Assembly: GCF_001895005.1 (NCBI RefSeq)
Contig: NZ_BCXH01000020.1
Span: forward strand, 50,887 to 114,886
Source: Rhodococcus yunnanensis NBRC 103083
Lineage (GTDB): Bacteria; Actinomycetota; Actinomycetes; Mycobacteriales; Mycobacteriaceae
DNA length: 64,000 nt
Direction: 5' to 3'
The notes beneath the pieces are model-generated. The model saw only the letters and a program-made list of their open reading frames with translations, ran no database searches and was not told where the DNA came from. The translations under genes were made by a program, and so were the position numbers. Shown here piece after piece: positions 50,856 to 60,071 of this stretch; the stretch's first letter is position 1; the number at the start of each line of letters is the position of its first letter.

Positions 50856-51741
50856 GGTCGGCCTCTCTGTCGTCGTCGATCTGTCGCTGTCGAAGTGCCG
50901 AAGCCACAACAACCTTCGAGCGCACCGCCAGCCCTGCGCGCAGCGCCCATCGTAAGGGAGCTTGCCACACATGCGGGTGCCGATCGGCCTGGAAGCGATA
51001 TGCGCTCGCGTGATGCGCGGGAAGCATCAGTTCCGGATGTCTCCCTGCCGCATGACCTTTGGAATGGGTTACTTCCACGTCGGGGACGTACACATTCAGC
51101 CATCCGGCGGTTCCGAGCCGATCTCCGAGATCGACGTCCTCCATATACATGAAGTAACGGGAATCGAACCCGTTCACGGAGTCGAATGCCGCGCGCCTGA
51201 GAAGGAGACACGAACCGGACAACCAGCCCACTGTTCTTTCCGTCACAGCCTCGTTGTCCTGTCGATACCGAGACGTCCATGGATTGTTGGGCCAGATCTT
51301 GCCGAGCAATGCATGCCCCGCACCCGACGTCAGGTCGGGAACAGCGCGCGCCGAGGGGTAACGGCTGCCGTCCGGCTCGCGAATCAGCGGCCCGAGCGCT
51401 CCGGCTCTCGGCCATCGCTCCGCGGCGGCCAGCAGGCCGTCGAGGGACCCAGGATGCCACTTCACGTCGGGATTGACCACGACGATGAATTCGATGGTGT
51501 CGTCGATTTCGGCGACGGCCCGGTTGACGGCTCCGCCGTAGCCGAGATTTGCGCCGGTCCGAAAAAGTCGTGTGCCAGGGTACGCGGCCTCTGCAGCCTC
51601 GGGACTGCCGTCGGTGGAGCCGTTGTCGGCCATGATCACCAGCGGCTTCTCGTCCGTAGCGGTCTCGAGCGAGCTCAGGAATTGATCCAGGTATTTCCCG
51701 GGCGAATAGGTCACCGTCACGACGGCCAGCTTGGAACTCAC
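50845..51741 (-). CDS. wbbL: Rhamnosyltransferase WbbL (arabinogalactan linker)
   Basis: 298 residues of glycosyltransferase family GT2. Motifs are VVTVTYSPGKYL, NGSTDGSPE and VVNPDVKW, with EDVDLGDRL as the metal/acid site. WbbL adds rhamnose from dTDP-rhamnose to the GlcNAc-PP-decaprenol lipid that anchors arabinogalactan to peptidoglycan, and is essential in mycobacteria. GTG 51741 has TAGTCT 6 bases upstream. The next gene upstream, rmlD, makes the dTDP-rhamnose donor; the two are 33 bp apart. Confidence 0.93.
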   Translation of the reverse strand: MSSKLAVVTVTYSPGKYLDQFLSSLETATDEKPLVIMADNGSTDGSPEAAEAAYPGTRLFRTGANLGYGGAVNRAVAEIDDTIEFIVVVNPDVKWHPGSLDGLLAAAERWPRAGALGPLIREPDGSRYPSARAVPDLTSGAGHALLGKIWPNNPWTSRYRQDNEAVTERTVGWLSGSCLLLRRAAFDSVNGFDSRYFMYMEDVDLGDRLGTAGWLNVYVPDVEVTHSKGHAAGRHPELMLPAHHASAYRFQADRHPHVWQAPLRWALRAGLAVRSKVVVASALRQRQIDDDREADRAS

Positions 51742-51774
51742 GCGGCCAGACTAACCGGAGTGGACGGCAGGAAC

Positions 51775-52641
51775 TTACGTCGTGGCCGTACCGGTCGCCG
51801 CGAGAGCGTCATCGAGGGCCTCGCGCCAGTCGCGAAGCGGAGACAGACCGGCCCGCTCCCACGAGGCAGCAGAAAGTACCGAATACGCAGGGCGCGGCGC
51901 GGGGCGCACGAAATCGGCGCTGGTGCACGGCAGTACCCGAGCGGGATCGGCGCCGATTCCGGCGAACACAGCGCGTGCCAGCTCGAACCACGTGGCGGTT
52001 CCCGAATTGGTCAGATGAAGGATCGACTCCGATGTCTCGGCCGAGGTGGCCAACTCCAGAAGTCCACCGGCGAGGTCACGGGCATAGGTCGGCGATCCGG
52101 TCTGATCATCGACGACGGAGACCGTCTCACGTTCGCGTTCGAGCCTGCGCATCGTGGATACGAAATCGGATCCTGTGCCGGTGTACACCCAGGCCGTTCG
52201 AACGATCGTGGCCGTGGGAAGCGCCTGCAAGACGGCCTTTTCTCCGGCGAGCTTCGTCCTGCCGTAGGCACTGCGAGGTGCTGGAACGTCCTCTGGTTCG
52301 TACGGGATCTGTCCGGTCCCGTCGAAGATGTAGTCGGTCGAGACGTGGATCAGCCGAGCATTCACCCGAGCGCACGCCTCGGCGAGGTTCCGCGGTCCGT
52401 CCGCATTGATCGCGTACGCCCTGGCCTCCTCGGTCTCGGCCGCGTCGACGGCGGTGTGCGCTGCGCAGTTGACGACGACGGTCCCCGGCGCGATCGCATC
52501 CGCGACCGCAGCGCCGTCGGTGATGTCGAGCTCGCCACTCGTCCTGCCTACGACCGTGTCGGCGGAGCTCAGGTCTCGCGCACGGTGCATGATCTGCCGA
52601 CCCAGCTGCCCACCGGCACCGGTCACAAGGATGTTCGCCAC
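51775..52641 (-). CDS. rmlD: dTDP-4-dehydrorhamnose reductase
   Basis: 288 residues from GTG 52641, which gives the SDR start MANILVTGAGGQLGRQ. The catalytic YGRTKLAGE (YxxxK) and the HVSTDYIFDG motif are present. It reduces dTDP-6-deoxy-lyxo-hexulose to dTDP-L-rhamnose with NADPH. The longer frame upstream overlaps the promoter region of the divergent LCP gene and is rejected. A CACACT box lies 8 bases before the GTG. Confidence 0.94.
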   Translation of the reverse strand: MANILVTGAGGQLGRQIMHRARDLSSADTVVGRTSGELDITDGAAVADAIAPGTVVVNCAAHTAVDAAETEEARAYAINADGPRNLAEACARVNARLIHVSTDYIFDGTGQIPYEPEDVPAPRSAYGRTKLAGEKAVLQALPTATIVRTAWVYTGTGSDFVSTMRRLERERETVSVVDDQTGSPTYARDLAGGLLELATSAETSESILHLTNSGTATWFELARAVFAGIGADPARVLPCTSADFVRPAPRPAYSVLSAASWERAGLSPLRDWREALDDALAATGTATT

Positions 52642-52749
52642 AGTTGCAAAGTGTGGCACGCCGCCCGTGCCTGAGCGAGGCAGTGACATTTCACAAGTAG
52701 CCTGGTTCCTCGGGACGACCGAAACGACACCGAACGAAAGAGGCCACAG

Positions 52750-54351
52750 GTGCCACGAGAGACGGACGCATCGCGGGGGGAGCCACGTCCCCGTTCGCGT
52801 CGCGGGGAGTCTCGCGGACGTCCCGACCCAGCGCATCGAGGGCCGGGTGATCGCTCGGCGAGTCGCCGCGCTCCTCGCCCGGATGCCGGTCGCGGTCTTC
52901 GCGGACCGCAGGTATTGATCGCGGTCGTCTCGGTGGTCGTTCTGGTCGTGACCGGGTTCGCGTGGCGCAGCGTCGACAGCTTGCGCTCCAACATCGCAAC
53001 GGCCGGAGCGCTCGGTCTCGGCGGCGGCACCGACGGTGCAGTGGACATCTTGATGGTAGGAACCGACAGCAGGACCGATGCGCACGGCAACGCGCTGTCG
53101 CAGAGCGAGCTGGATTCGCTACGTGCCGGTGAGGAAGTGGCGTCCAACACCGACACCATCGTCCTCATCCGAGTACCCAACGACGGGTCGTCGGCGACCG
53201 CCATCTCCATTCCCCGCGACTCCTACGTCGAGGTTCCCGGCATCGGTATGTCGAAGATCAACGCCGCGTACGGTGCGACGAAGGAGAACACGCGTCTCGA
53301 GCTCGTCGAGCAGGGCGAAACCGACGCCGAGGCGGAGACACGATCCACCGAGGCCGGTCGCGAGGCACTCATCGAGTCCGTCGCCGACCTCACCGGCATC
53401 ACCGTCGACCACTACGCCGAGGTCGGATTGCTGGGATTCGTCCTACTCACCGACGCGGTCGGAGGCGTCGACGTGTGCCTGAACGCGCCCGTCGACGAAC
53501 CGATGTCCGGTGCGAACTTCGCTGCGGGCGAACAGACTCTGTCCGGCGCCGATGCATTGAGCTTCGTTCGACAGCGCCACGATCTCCCCCGAGGCGACCT
53601 GGATCGCATCGTTCGACAGCAGGTGTTCATGGCGTCGCTCGTACGCAGCGTGCTCAGCGCGAAGACGCTCAGCAATCCAGGCAAGCTCGGCCAACTGAGC
53701 TCTGCCGTGCAGCGCTCGGTGGTGCTCGATTCCGATTGGGACATACTGCAATTCGCTACCAAACTGCAAGATCTGGCGGGCGGCAAGGTCAAGTTCGAGA
53801 CGATCCCCGCCGTCGACATCAACGGTGTGACCGACTACGGCGAGTCGATCGTTCAGGTCGATCCCGCCGCAGTGAAGAAATACGTCGAAGGACTGCTCGA
53901 CGGCACAGCAGACGAACCGGACGCCGCGGATTCTGCCCCCACCACGCAGGACTCTGACGTCGACCCGTCCTCGGTGACGGTCGACGTCGCGAACGACAGC
54001 GGGATCGACGGTCTTGCCAACGAGGTCGCGAGCTCGCTCGGCGCTCTCGGTTACGGCAACGGCACGGTCGGGAACTACGAGGGATCGTCGGTGTCCACCA
54101 GCGTGATTCAGGCTGCCGACCCCGGCAGCGACGCGGCGAAGGCAGTTGCTGCCGCGCTGGGCGGCATACAGGTCACCGGCGACGACACCCTGTCCGAGAA
54201 CACAGTTCGAGTCGTGCTTGCCTCCGACTACTCCGGGCCGGGAGTCGACGGCAGTTCCCCGGCGACCACCACCGAGGTTCAGGCGTCGGGTGGCGAGTCG
54301 CCTGCACCTGCGATCGATGCCGGGTCGACCGGTCCTGCCTGCGTCAACTGA
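52750..54351 (+). CDS. LytR-CpsA-Psr (LCP) family ligase
   Basis: 533 residues. A long Arg/Pro-rich cytosolic N-terminus (about 1-55) is followed by one membrane helix (about 56-75), then the extracellular LCP domain with ILMVGTDSRTD, SIPRDSYVEVPG and DLDRIVRQQ (the Arg residues that bind the pyrophosphate lipid) and a LytR_C domain in the last 150 residues. In M. tuberculosis the equivalent Rv3267 (Lcp1/CpsA-type) joins arabinogalactan to peptidoglycan. Adjacency to wbbL and rmlD fits that role. GTG 52750 has AAAGAGG upstream. Confidence 0.93.
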   Translation: MPRETDASRGEPRPRSRRGESRGRPDPAHRGPGDRSASRRAPRPDAGRGLRGPQVLIAVVSVVVLVVTGFAWRSVDSLRSNIATAGALGLGGGTDGAVDILMVGTDSRTDAHGNALSQSELDSLRAGEEVASNTDTIVLIRVPNDGSSATAISIPRDSYVEVPGIGMSKINAAYGATKENTRLELVEQGETDAEAETRSTEAGREALIESVADLTGITVDHYAEVGLLGFVLLTDAVGGVDVCLNAPVDEPMSGANFAAGEQTLSGADALSFVRQRHDLPRGDLDRIVRQQVFMASLVRSVLSAKTLSNPGKLGQLSSAVQRSVVLDSDWDILQFATKLQDLAGGKVKFETIPAVDINGVTDYGESIVQVDPAAVKKYVEGLLDGTADEPDAADSAPTTQDSDVDPSSVTVDVANDSGIDGLANEVASSLGALGYGNGTVGNYEGSSVSTSVIQAADPGSDAAKAVAAALGGIQVTGDDTLSENTVRVVLASDYSGPGVDGSSPATTTEVQASGGESPAPAIDAGSTGPACVN

Positions 54352-54380
54352 CTCAATTTTCGTCCGCTAGGGTTGCCGTC

Positions 54381-55088
54381 GTGGCCTCGACCTTGACGCA
54401 GGAACTGCTGGATCCGATTCTCGCGGCCGACCCAGCGGGGCCGCGAGTGACGTACTACGACGACAGCACCGGCGAGCGCGTCGAGGTGTCGACCATCACG
54501 CTCGCGAACTGGGCAGCGAAGACCGCCAACCTCCTTCGCGACGAGTTCGGCGTGGAGCCGGGCGCACGCATCAGTGTCCTGTTGCCTGCGCATTGGCAGA
54601 CCGCGGCTGTCCTGCTCGGCGCGTGGTGGGCAGGTGCCGACGTCGTACTCACTGCCGATCCCGACGCCGAACTGGCGCTCGTGCACGGTAATCGCATCGA
54701 CGACGCAGGAGACGTCGACGAGATTCTGGCTCTGTCGCTCGATGCGTTCGGCAGACCCGTGGCGGACCTGCCTGTCGGCATCACCGACTACGCGACATCG
54801 GTCCGAGTGCACGGTGACCAGTTCCGGCCGTCCGGCCAGGGCGCGGCTCTCGACGGCCGATCCATCAGCGCCGTCCTCGATGCCGCGCGTACACGCGCCG
54901 AGGCGCATTCTCTCGGCCAGGGCGACCGGGTCCTGTCGTCGTTGCCGTGGGGCACCGCCGACGAACTGATCGACGGATTGCTCTCGGTACTGGTCGCAGG
55001 AGCATCGTTGGTCCAGGTGAGCAACCCGGATCACTCGAAAACCGAACGACGGACCACCACGGAGAAGGTCACCAAGACCATCGGCTAG
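54381..55088 (+). CDS. TIGR03089-family protein (Rv3268-like)
   Basis: 235 residues of a family annotated TIGR03089, related to the N-terminal part of AMP-binding acyl-activating enzymes but lacking the C-terminal half. Visible parts are VTYYDDSTGERVEVST, LLPAHWQTAAVLLGAWWAG and a short SSLPWGTADELIDG loop. GTG 54381 has TAGGGT 7 bases upstream (leaderless type). The stop codon lies inside an 18-bp tandem repeat. It follows the LCP gene by 29 bp and converges with the next gene. Function unknown. Confidence 0.85.
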   Translation: MASTLTQELLDPILAADPAGPRVTYYDDSTGERVEVSTITLANWAAKTANLLRDEFGVEPGARISVLLPAHWQTAAVLLGAWWAGADVVLTADPDAELALVHGNRIDDAGDVDEILALSLDAFGRPVADLPVGITDYATSVRVHGDQFRPSGQGAALDGRSISAVLDAARTRAEAHSLGQGDRVLSSLPWGTADELIDGLLSVLVAGASLVQVSNPDHSKTERRTTTEKVTKTIG

Positions 55089-55124
55089 CTCGAGACCATC
55101 GGCTAGCTCGAGACCGCCGGCTGG
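55076..55124. repeat. 18-bp tandem repeat across the TIGR03089 stop codon
   Basis: GACCATCGGCTAGCTCGA occurs at 55076-55093 and again exactly at 55094-55111, followed by a degraded third copy (GACCGCCGGCTGG). The gene stop TAG at 55086-55088 is within the first copy, and the second copy repeats it. Confidence 0.9.
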
Positions 55125-55131
55125 CCCTGGA

Positions 55132-55482
55132 TCAGAACCTGCTGCGCTTGCCCCTGTAGCCGCCGTCCTCCAGCCCGGCCTCGATTTCGTACTTGTTCGC
55201 CGGACCTGGATGTCGAATTTCTTCGACGAGATACCGGACGGCGAACGACACCCCGTATCGAGTCCACTGATCGGCGTGCACCGCTTCGTGTCGCAGCACC
55301 GCACGCGATACGTTCGCGCGGGTCAGGTACACGCTTCCGATGGTCGTACCACCGCGTGCGAACCCTCCGCGCATTCCGGAGGCGACGAACAGTCCGGACT
55401 CGTCGTCGAATCCGATGTGTGCCCGCCACAGTGCCGCGTAGCGCAGTGCCAGTCGGGTGACGACGGACCGGCGAGGTTCCAC
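55132..55482 (-). CDS. Small HExxH-containing protein
   Basis: 116 residues from GTG 55482. It contains RHEAVHADQW, an HExxH zinc-peptidase motif, in a compact protein with no signal peptide and a basic C-terminus (GYRGKRSRF). A possible third ligand Glu lies in KYEIEAGLED. Small actinobacterial proteins of this kind are annotated only as hypothetical or DUF4157-like; the assignment is weak. It follows purE by 13 bp on the same strand, so it may be the end of the purK-purE transcript. The frame is open further upstream, but that part overlaps purE. Confidence 0.65.
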   Translation of the reverse strand: MEPRRSVVTRLALRYAALWRAHIGFDDESGLFVASGMRGGFARGGTTIGSVYLTRANVSRAVLRHEAVHADQWTRYGVSFAVRYLVEEIRHPGPANKYEIEAGLEDGGYRGKRSRF

Positions 55483-55495
55483 TCCGCGAGCCCCG

Positions 55496-56023
55496 TCAGC
55501 CCAGAAGCTTGGCTCGCAGTGCGGCGTCCTTCTCGAGCACCATCTCCTCGAGCCCCGCCTGGAACTGTTCGATACGCGCGCGCAGCACCGGATCGCTCGC
55601 GCCGAGAATCCGAGCGGCGAGAAGTCCCGCATTCCTCGCACCGCCGATGGACACCGTCGCAACGGGTATTCCGGCGGGCATCTGCACGATCGAGAGCAGC
55701 GAGTCCATGCCATCGAGGTACTTCAGCGGCACCGGCACTCCGATGACCGGGAGTGGCGTCGCCGACGCGACCATTCCGGGTAGGTGGGCTGCTCCCCCGG
55801 CGCCCGCGATGATGACCTGTAGACCGCGTCCGGCGGCCCTCGTGGCGTAATCGTGCATGCGTTGCGGTGTCCGATGTGCCGAGACCACTCCCACTTCGAA
55901 GCGGATACCGAACTCGGCCAATGCTTCTGCGGCAGCTTCCATCGTCGGCCAGTCGGAGTCGCTGCCCATGATCAGGCCGACCTGCGGCCCGGTTCGTGCG
56001 TCGGTAGCCGCGGCGTCAGACAT
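55496..56023 (-). CDS. purE: N5-carboxyaminoimidazole ribonucleotide mutase
   Basis: 175 residues. ATG 56023 overlaps the end of purK by 8 bp. The GSDSDWPTM phosphate-binding loop, SAHRTPQRM with the catalytic His and GAGGAAHLPGMVA are all present, giving a class I PurE that moves the carboxylate from N5 to C4 of the ring. It acts after PurK in purine synthesis. The order purK-purE is the same as in mycobacteria. Confidence 0.95.
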   Translation of the reverse strand: MSDAAATDARTGPQVGLIMGSDSDWPTMEAAAEALAEFGIRFEVGVVSAHRTPQRMHDYATRAAGRGLQVIIAGAGGAAHLPGMVASATPLPVIGVPVPLKYLDGMDSLLSIVQMPAGIPVATVSIGGARNAGLLAARILGASDPVLRARIEQFQAGLEEMVLEKDAALRAKLLG

Positions 56024-57290
56024 TGCTGTGTGGGTCCCATCCGTCGGTCCATACGGCATGCGACATCCAGTGCGCCGCACGCTCGGCCTTCTCTCGTACT
56101 GCGGCAACGTAGTCCGAGTCGTTCAGTGAGCCGGTCGGGGCTCCGAGCACGTTGACGTGTCCGATCTTGCGGTCCTCGCGCTCGCCCTTGCCGTAGAGAT
56201 GCACCTTGGCATCCGGCATGCGGGCGAGAAGATGATGCAGACGCTCGTCCATCGACATGGCAGGCGCCTGAGGTGCGCCGAGAATGTTCGCCATGACCGT
56301 CACAGGGGCCAGCGGCGTCGTGTCCCCGAGGGGGTAGTCGAGCACCGCGCGAAGGTGCTGCTCGAACTGGGATGTCCGGCAGCCGTCCATACTCCAGTGA
56401 CCGGAGTTGTGCGGCCGCATGGCCAACTCGTTGACGAGGATTTTCCCGTCGACGGTCTCGAACAGCTCCACCGCCATTGCACCGACGACGCCCAGCTCGG
56501 CGGCGAGACCGAGCGCGAGCCGCTCGGCGTCGATCGCGGCGTCCTCGTCGAGTGCAGGAGCAGGGGCGATGACGACTGCGCACTGTCCGTTGCGCTGGAC
56601 CGTCTCCACCACCGGCCATGCAGCTCCTTGTCCGAACGGCGACCGTCCGACCATGGCCGACAATTCACGCGCGAGCGCAACCTTCTCCTCGACCATCAGT
56701 GGCACCCCGAGATCGAGTTGCCGCTGGACTATCTCCTCGGCTTCCTCCGCGTCCTCGGGCATCCAGACGCCGCGGCCGTCGTACCCGCCGCGCACCGACT
56801 TCACGACAACGGGCCAACCGTGCTCGTCGCCGAACTTGGTCACGTCGCCGGCCCAGGTGATCTCGGCGAACGCAGGGATCGGCGTACCGAGCTCGGCGAG
56901 CTTGCGGCGCATCATCAACTTGTCCTGCGCAAAGATCAGCGCGCTCGGCGGCGGTTGAACATTGACGCCCTCGGCGACGAGCGTCCGCAGATGCTCGGTC
57001 GGTACGTGTTCGTGATCGAACGTCAGTGCGTTCGATCCCATCGCCGCAGTACGCAGGGCATTGAGGTCGTCGTGGTGTCCGAGTACGACGTCTGCGCTGA
57101 CCTGCGCCGCAGGCTCGTCGGATCCGGCGGAGAGAACCCTGAGCGTCTGACCGAGAGCGATGGCTGCCTGGTGCGTCATGCGCGCGAGCTGTCCCCCACC
57201 GATCATCGTCACGACGGGCATTCCCGTGGTCGACGAGCGTGGAGGTGTTGGGCGAGGGGATTGACCTGTCACGGCTTCATATCGTGTCAT
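56016..57290 (-). CDS. purK: N5-carboxyaminoimidazole ribonucleotide synthase
   Basis: 424 residues of the ATP-grasp superfamily. The N-terminal loop VVTMIGGGQLARM, the PVVVKSVRGGYDGRGVW ATP-grasp loop and the metal-binding NELAMRPHNSGHWSM are visible. It makes N5-CAIR from AIR, bicarbonate and ATP. The start is taken as ATG 57290; GTG 57272 is possible, and neither has a good ribosome site. It is divergent from gtrA. Confidence 0.94.
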   Translation of the reverse strand: MTRYEAVTGQSPRPTPPRSSTTGMPVVTMIGGGQLARMTHQAAIALGQTLRVLSAGSDEPAAQVSADVVLGHHDDLNALRTAAMGSNALTFDHEHVPTEHLRTLVAEGVNVQPPPSALIFAQDKLMMRRKLAELGTPIPAFAEITWAGDVTKFGDEHGWPVVVKSVRGGYDGRGVWMPEDAEEAEEIVQRQLDLGVPLMVEEKVALARELSAMVGRSPFGQGAAWPVVETVQRNGQCAVVIAPAPALDEDAAIDAERLALGLAAELGVVGAMAVELFETVDGKILVNELAMRPHNSGHWSMDGCRTSQFEQHLRAVLDYPLGDTTPLAPVTVMANILGAPQAPAMSMDERLHHLLARMPDAKVHLYGKGEREDRKIGHVNVLGAPTGSLNDSDYVAAVREKAERAAHWMSHAVWTDGWDPHSNV

Positions 57291-57418
57291 GCGACACCGG
57301 TTCGACAGGCAGCAGTCCCCGGCTTCTGCAGGAAACGGGCCCGCCGTCACACTGCTGGTCACACTGAGAGATCCCTGATGATCTGCGCGCCGGTTCGTTG
57401 AAACAGCACTTCGTTTCG

Positions 57419-57424
57419 TAGACT
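57419..57424 (+). promoter_or_regulatory. -10 box TAGACT of the gtrA-family gene
   Basis: Ends 8 bases before GTG 57433 with no ribosome site between; leaderless type. Confidence 0.5.
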
Positions 57425-57432
57425 CCTTCGTT

Positions 57433-57996
57433 GTGCCCTCGATCGACAATGTGATTCATCGCCTGCCCGGCCCGGCTCGGGATCTCGCGATTCGTCATAG
57501 CGAACTCATCAAGTTCGCCATAGTCGGCGGAACCACCATGGTGTTCGATCTGGCGATCTTCTATTCGCTCAGCCTCACCGTGCTCGAGCAGAAGCCCACC
57601 ATCGCCAAGGTTATTTCGGGCGTGCTGGCGATGATCCTCAGTTACATCCTCAATCGCGAGTGGGCGTTCAAGAACCGTGGCGGCCGCGAGCGCCACCACG
57701 AGGCATTGCTGTTCTTCTCCATCAGCGGCATCGGTGTGCTCATCAGCGCAGCGCCGATCTGGATCGCCAACAACTTCTTCGACATCCGCGAAGGCCACAC
57801 GAGCCTGACGATGCTGTTGATTCTCGACTTCGTACTCAACTACATCATCGGCAATCTCCTTCAAATGGCGTTTCGGTTCTGGGCGTTGCGGAAGTTCGCG
57901 TTTCCCGAAGAGAACGCCAGAGGCGCGGCGGCAGGGTCGACCGACTTCGAACCCACCGAAGAGGAAGCCGCCGAAGAGCAGCTCGGCCACAGCTAG
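57433..57996 (+). CDS. GtrA-family membrane protein (Rv3277-like)
   Basis: 187 residues with four hydrophobic helices (about 25-45, 52-72, 92-112 and 125-147) and the GtrA start FAIVGGTTMVFDLAIFY with LNREWAFK after TM2. GtrA proteins are small carriers linked to moving polyprenyl-phosphate sugars across the membrane; several mycobacterial ones serve arabinogalactan. The C-terminal 35 residues are acidic. It converges with the sensor-kinase gene and overlaps its end by 4 bp. Confidence 0.88.
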   Translation: MPSIDNVIHRLPGPARDLAIRHSELIKFAIVGGTTMVFDLAIFYSLSLTVLEQKPTIAKVISGVLAMILSYILNREWAFKNRGGRERHHEALLFFSISGIGVLISAAPIWIANNFFDIREGHTSLTMLLILDFVLNYIIGNLLQMAFRFWALRKFAFPEENARGAAAGSTDFEPTEEEAAEEQLGHS

Positions 57997-59318
57997 CGCG
58001 GTTCGCGTGTCCTCGGCACCGCGGAGGCTGCCGGTTCTCTGAATGCAGGCAGGAACGCCGAGAACAGTGCCGGTCTGCGGCGTTGCAATTCGAGCCGACC
58101 ACCGTCCGCTTCGACGAGCGCACGGGCCAGCGCGAGGCCTACGCCAGTGGATCCTGCACCGGAGAATCCCCGATCGAAGATGTGCGGGGCGAGCTCGTTG
58201 CTGACGCCGTTTCCCTCGTCCGATACCTCGACACACACCAACGGCTCACGCCTGCGTTCGGCCGTGTCGAGCGCGGGAATAAGCCTGACCGACACCGTAC
58301 ATTTCCCCCCGCCGTGCGACAGCGCATTGTCGACGAGCACCGAGACGGCCTCACGCAGTCGGGACCCGGTGACGGACGCCTTGAGCGCGGCATCACCCTT
58401 GAGCTCGAGCGTCCGACCGGCGTCGATGAAGTTGGGCTGCCACTCCCCGACGACACCGGTCAGCTCCGCGATGATCGAGACGTCCTCGGCACCGGCAGCG
58501 CCGTCGCTGCGTGACGAACGCACCAGCTCGTCGATCGCGAGGGTGAGCCGATCCACCTGAGCCATCGCCTCCTCCGCCTCCCCGACCACATCGGGGTCCG
58601 AGTGCGTCGACAGCTCGTCGAGCCTGAGCCGTACCGCAGTCAACCGACTTCGCAGCTGATGGGAGACGTCCGCGACGAGAGAATGCTCACGCTGAAGGCG
58701 GCCTGCGATCTCCACTGTCGCCGAGTCGAGTACCTCCGACACCCGATCGAGCTCGGCTATGCCGTGCCGTGTCGGATCCGGTCTGAAATCTCCCTCGGCG
58801 AGCCGCGCAGCGCGGCGAGCGACGTCCTGCAACGGGTCGGCCAGTCGCTTCGCGGTCAGGACCGCGATCGCCGTCCCCGCGAGTATCGATGCCAGCACCA
58901 CGAGCCCGACCGCCCCGACGGCTTGCTTCTGCAGGCTTCGCATGTCGTCGGACGGCACCTCCAGACGCAACGATCCCGAGGTGCCCATCGACAGCGATTC
59001 GACGAGTGGCCGGGAGACGAATGCCTCGCCGATGTCGACGCGAGACGCCGCATCCTCCGGTGTGGGGAACACGACGACCAGCCGCCCGTCCTGTGGAATC
59101 GCCAATCGCAGCGACCCGATGTCGAGGTCGCCTTCGACCATGCCCCGGTCGCCCTCCTGCGAGAGGATCTCCGACGCCATTCGGTCGAGTCGGCGCTGCA
59201 GGTCGTCGCGCGTGAAGTCTTCGACCCAGAGCCATGCGGTGTACATCAGCGGAAGCCCGAGGAGAAGTGCGGTCAGGATGACCACAGCCAGAATCGACTG
59301 GAGAATGCGACGTCGCAT
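57993..59318 (-). CDS. Sensor histidine kinase of an unnamed two-component system
   Basis: 441 residues: helix 1 (about 8-30), extracellular sensor, helix 2 (about 130-152), HAMP, H box SLVADVSHQLRSRLTAVR and an HATPase with DNALSHG and GLALARALVEADGG. The phospho-acceptor His is present, but the Pro normally found in HxLRxPLT is Arg here. The extracellular part is short and has no known ligand fold. It sits 12 bp after its response-regulator gene. There is no counterpart at this point in M. tuberculosis. Confidence 0.9.
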   Translation of the reverse strand: MRRRILQSILAVVILTALLLGLPLMYTAWLWVEDFTRDDLQRRLDRMASEILSQEGDRGMVEGDLDIGSLRLAIPQDGRLVVVFPTPEDAASRVDIGEAFVSRPLVESLSMGTSGSLRLEVPSDDMRSLQKQAVGAVGLVVLASILAGTAIAVLTAKRLADPLQDVARRAARLAEGDFRPDPTRHGIAELDRVSEVLDSATVEIAGRLQREHSLVADVSHQLRSRLTAVRLRLDELSTHSDPDVVGEAEEAMAQVDRLTLAIDELVRSSRSDGAAGAEDVSIIAELTGVVGEWQPNFIDAGRTLELKGDAALKASVTGSRLREAVSVLVDNALSHGGGKCTVSVRLIPALDTAERRREPLVCVEVSDEGNGVSNELAPHIFDRGFSGAGSTGVGLALARALVEADGGRLELQRRRPALFSAFLPAFREPAASAVPRTREPR

Positions 59319-59330
59319 GGTTCGTCTCGA

Positions 59331-60011
59331 CTAGTCGCTGTTGATGCGGAATCCGACTCCGCGCACCGTCGCGATACGACGTTCGGCGACGGGGCCCTCG
59401 TCGCCGATCTTGCGGCGGAGCCACGACATGTGCATGTCGAGGGTCTTCGACCCGCGCAGCTCGGCGTCACCCCACACCTCGCGCAGAATGGCCTCGCGTG
59501 AAACGACCTGACCTGCGTGATCGAGCAGAACCTTGAGCAGTTCGTATTCCTTGTTCGCCAACGAGATTTCGGTGCCGTTGACGAGAACACGCCTGGCGGC
59601 GGGTTCGAGCCTGATGCCGCCGACCTCGATCGGGGTGTCCTCGCCCGGTCCGCGGCGACGCAGGAGTGCCCTGACCCGCGCCATCAGTTCGGCGAGGCGG
59701 AAGGGTTTGCCGACGTAGTCGTCGGCGCCTGCGTCGAGCCCGACCACGAAGTCGACTTCGTCGGTGCGCGCGGTGAGCATGAGGACCGCGAGTTCGGAAC
59801 TGTTGGCACGCACCTGACGACAGACCTCGAGTCCATCCATCCCGGGCAAACCAAGATCCAGAATCAGCAGGTCGTAATTTCCGTCGAGTGCACGTTGCAA
59901 TGCGGCCGGTCCGGTCTGCTCGACCGTCACCGTGTAACCCTCACGACCGAGGGCTCGCGATAGTGGGGCTGCAATTGCTTCGTCGTCTTCTGCCAGGAGC
60001 ACATCGGTCAC
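59331..60011 (-). CDS. OmpR-family response regulator
   Basis: 226 residues. The receiver has EDDEA, phospho-acceptor D52 in LILDLGLPGMDG and the conserved Lys in VGKPFR; the winged-helix DNA-binding domain ends RRIATVRGVGFRINSD. GTG 60011 has TAGGCT 6 bases upstream, so it may be leaderless. With the downstream kinase it forms a complete pair inserted between gtrA and the PH-domain gene. The targets are unknown; neighbours suggest envelope control. Confidence 0.93.
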   Translation of the reverse strand: MTDVLLAEDDEAIAAPLSRALGREGYTVTVEQTGPAALQRALDGNYDLLILDLGLPGMDGLEVCRQVRANSSELAVLMLTARTDEVDFVVGLDAGADDYVGKPFRLAELMARVRALLRRRGPGEDTPIEVGGIRLEPAARRVLVNGTEISLANKEYELLKVLLDHAGQVVSREAILREVWGDAELRGSKTLDMHMSWLRRKIGDEGPVAERRIATVRGVGFRINSD

Positions 60012-60071
60012 GACGACAGCCTACGGTCACATTCTGTGAGCTTGCTGCATTCGGGTTTTTCGCAGCTCCGC

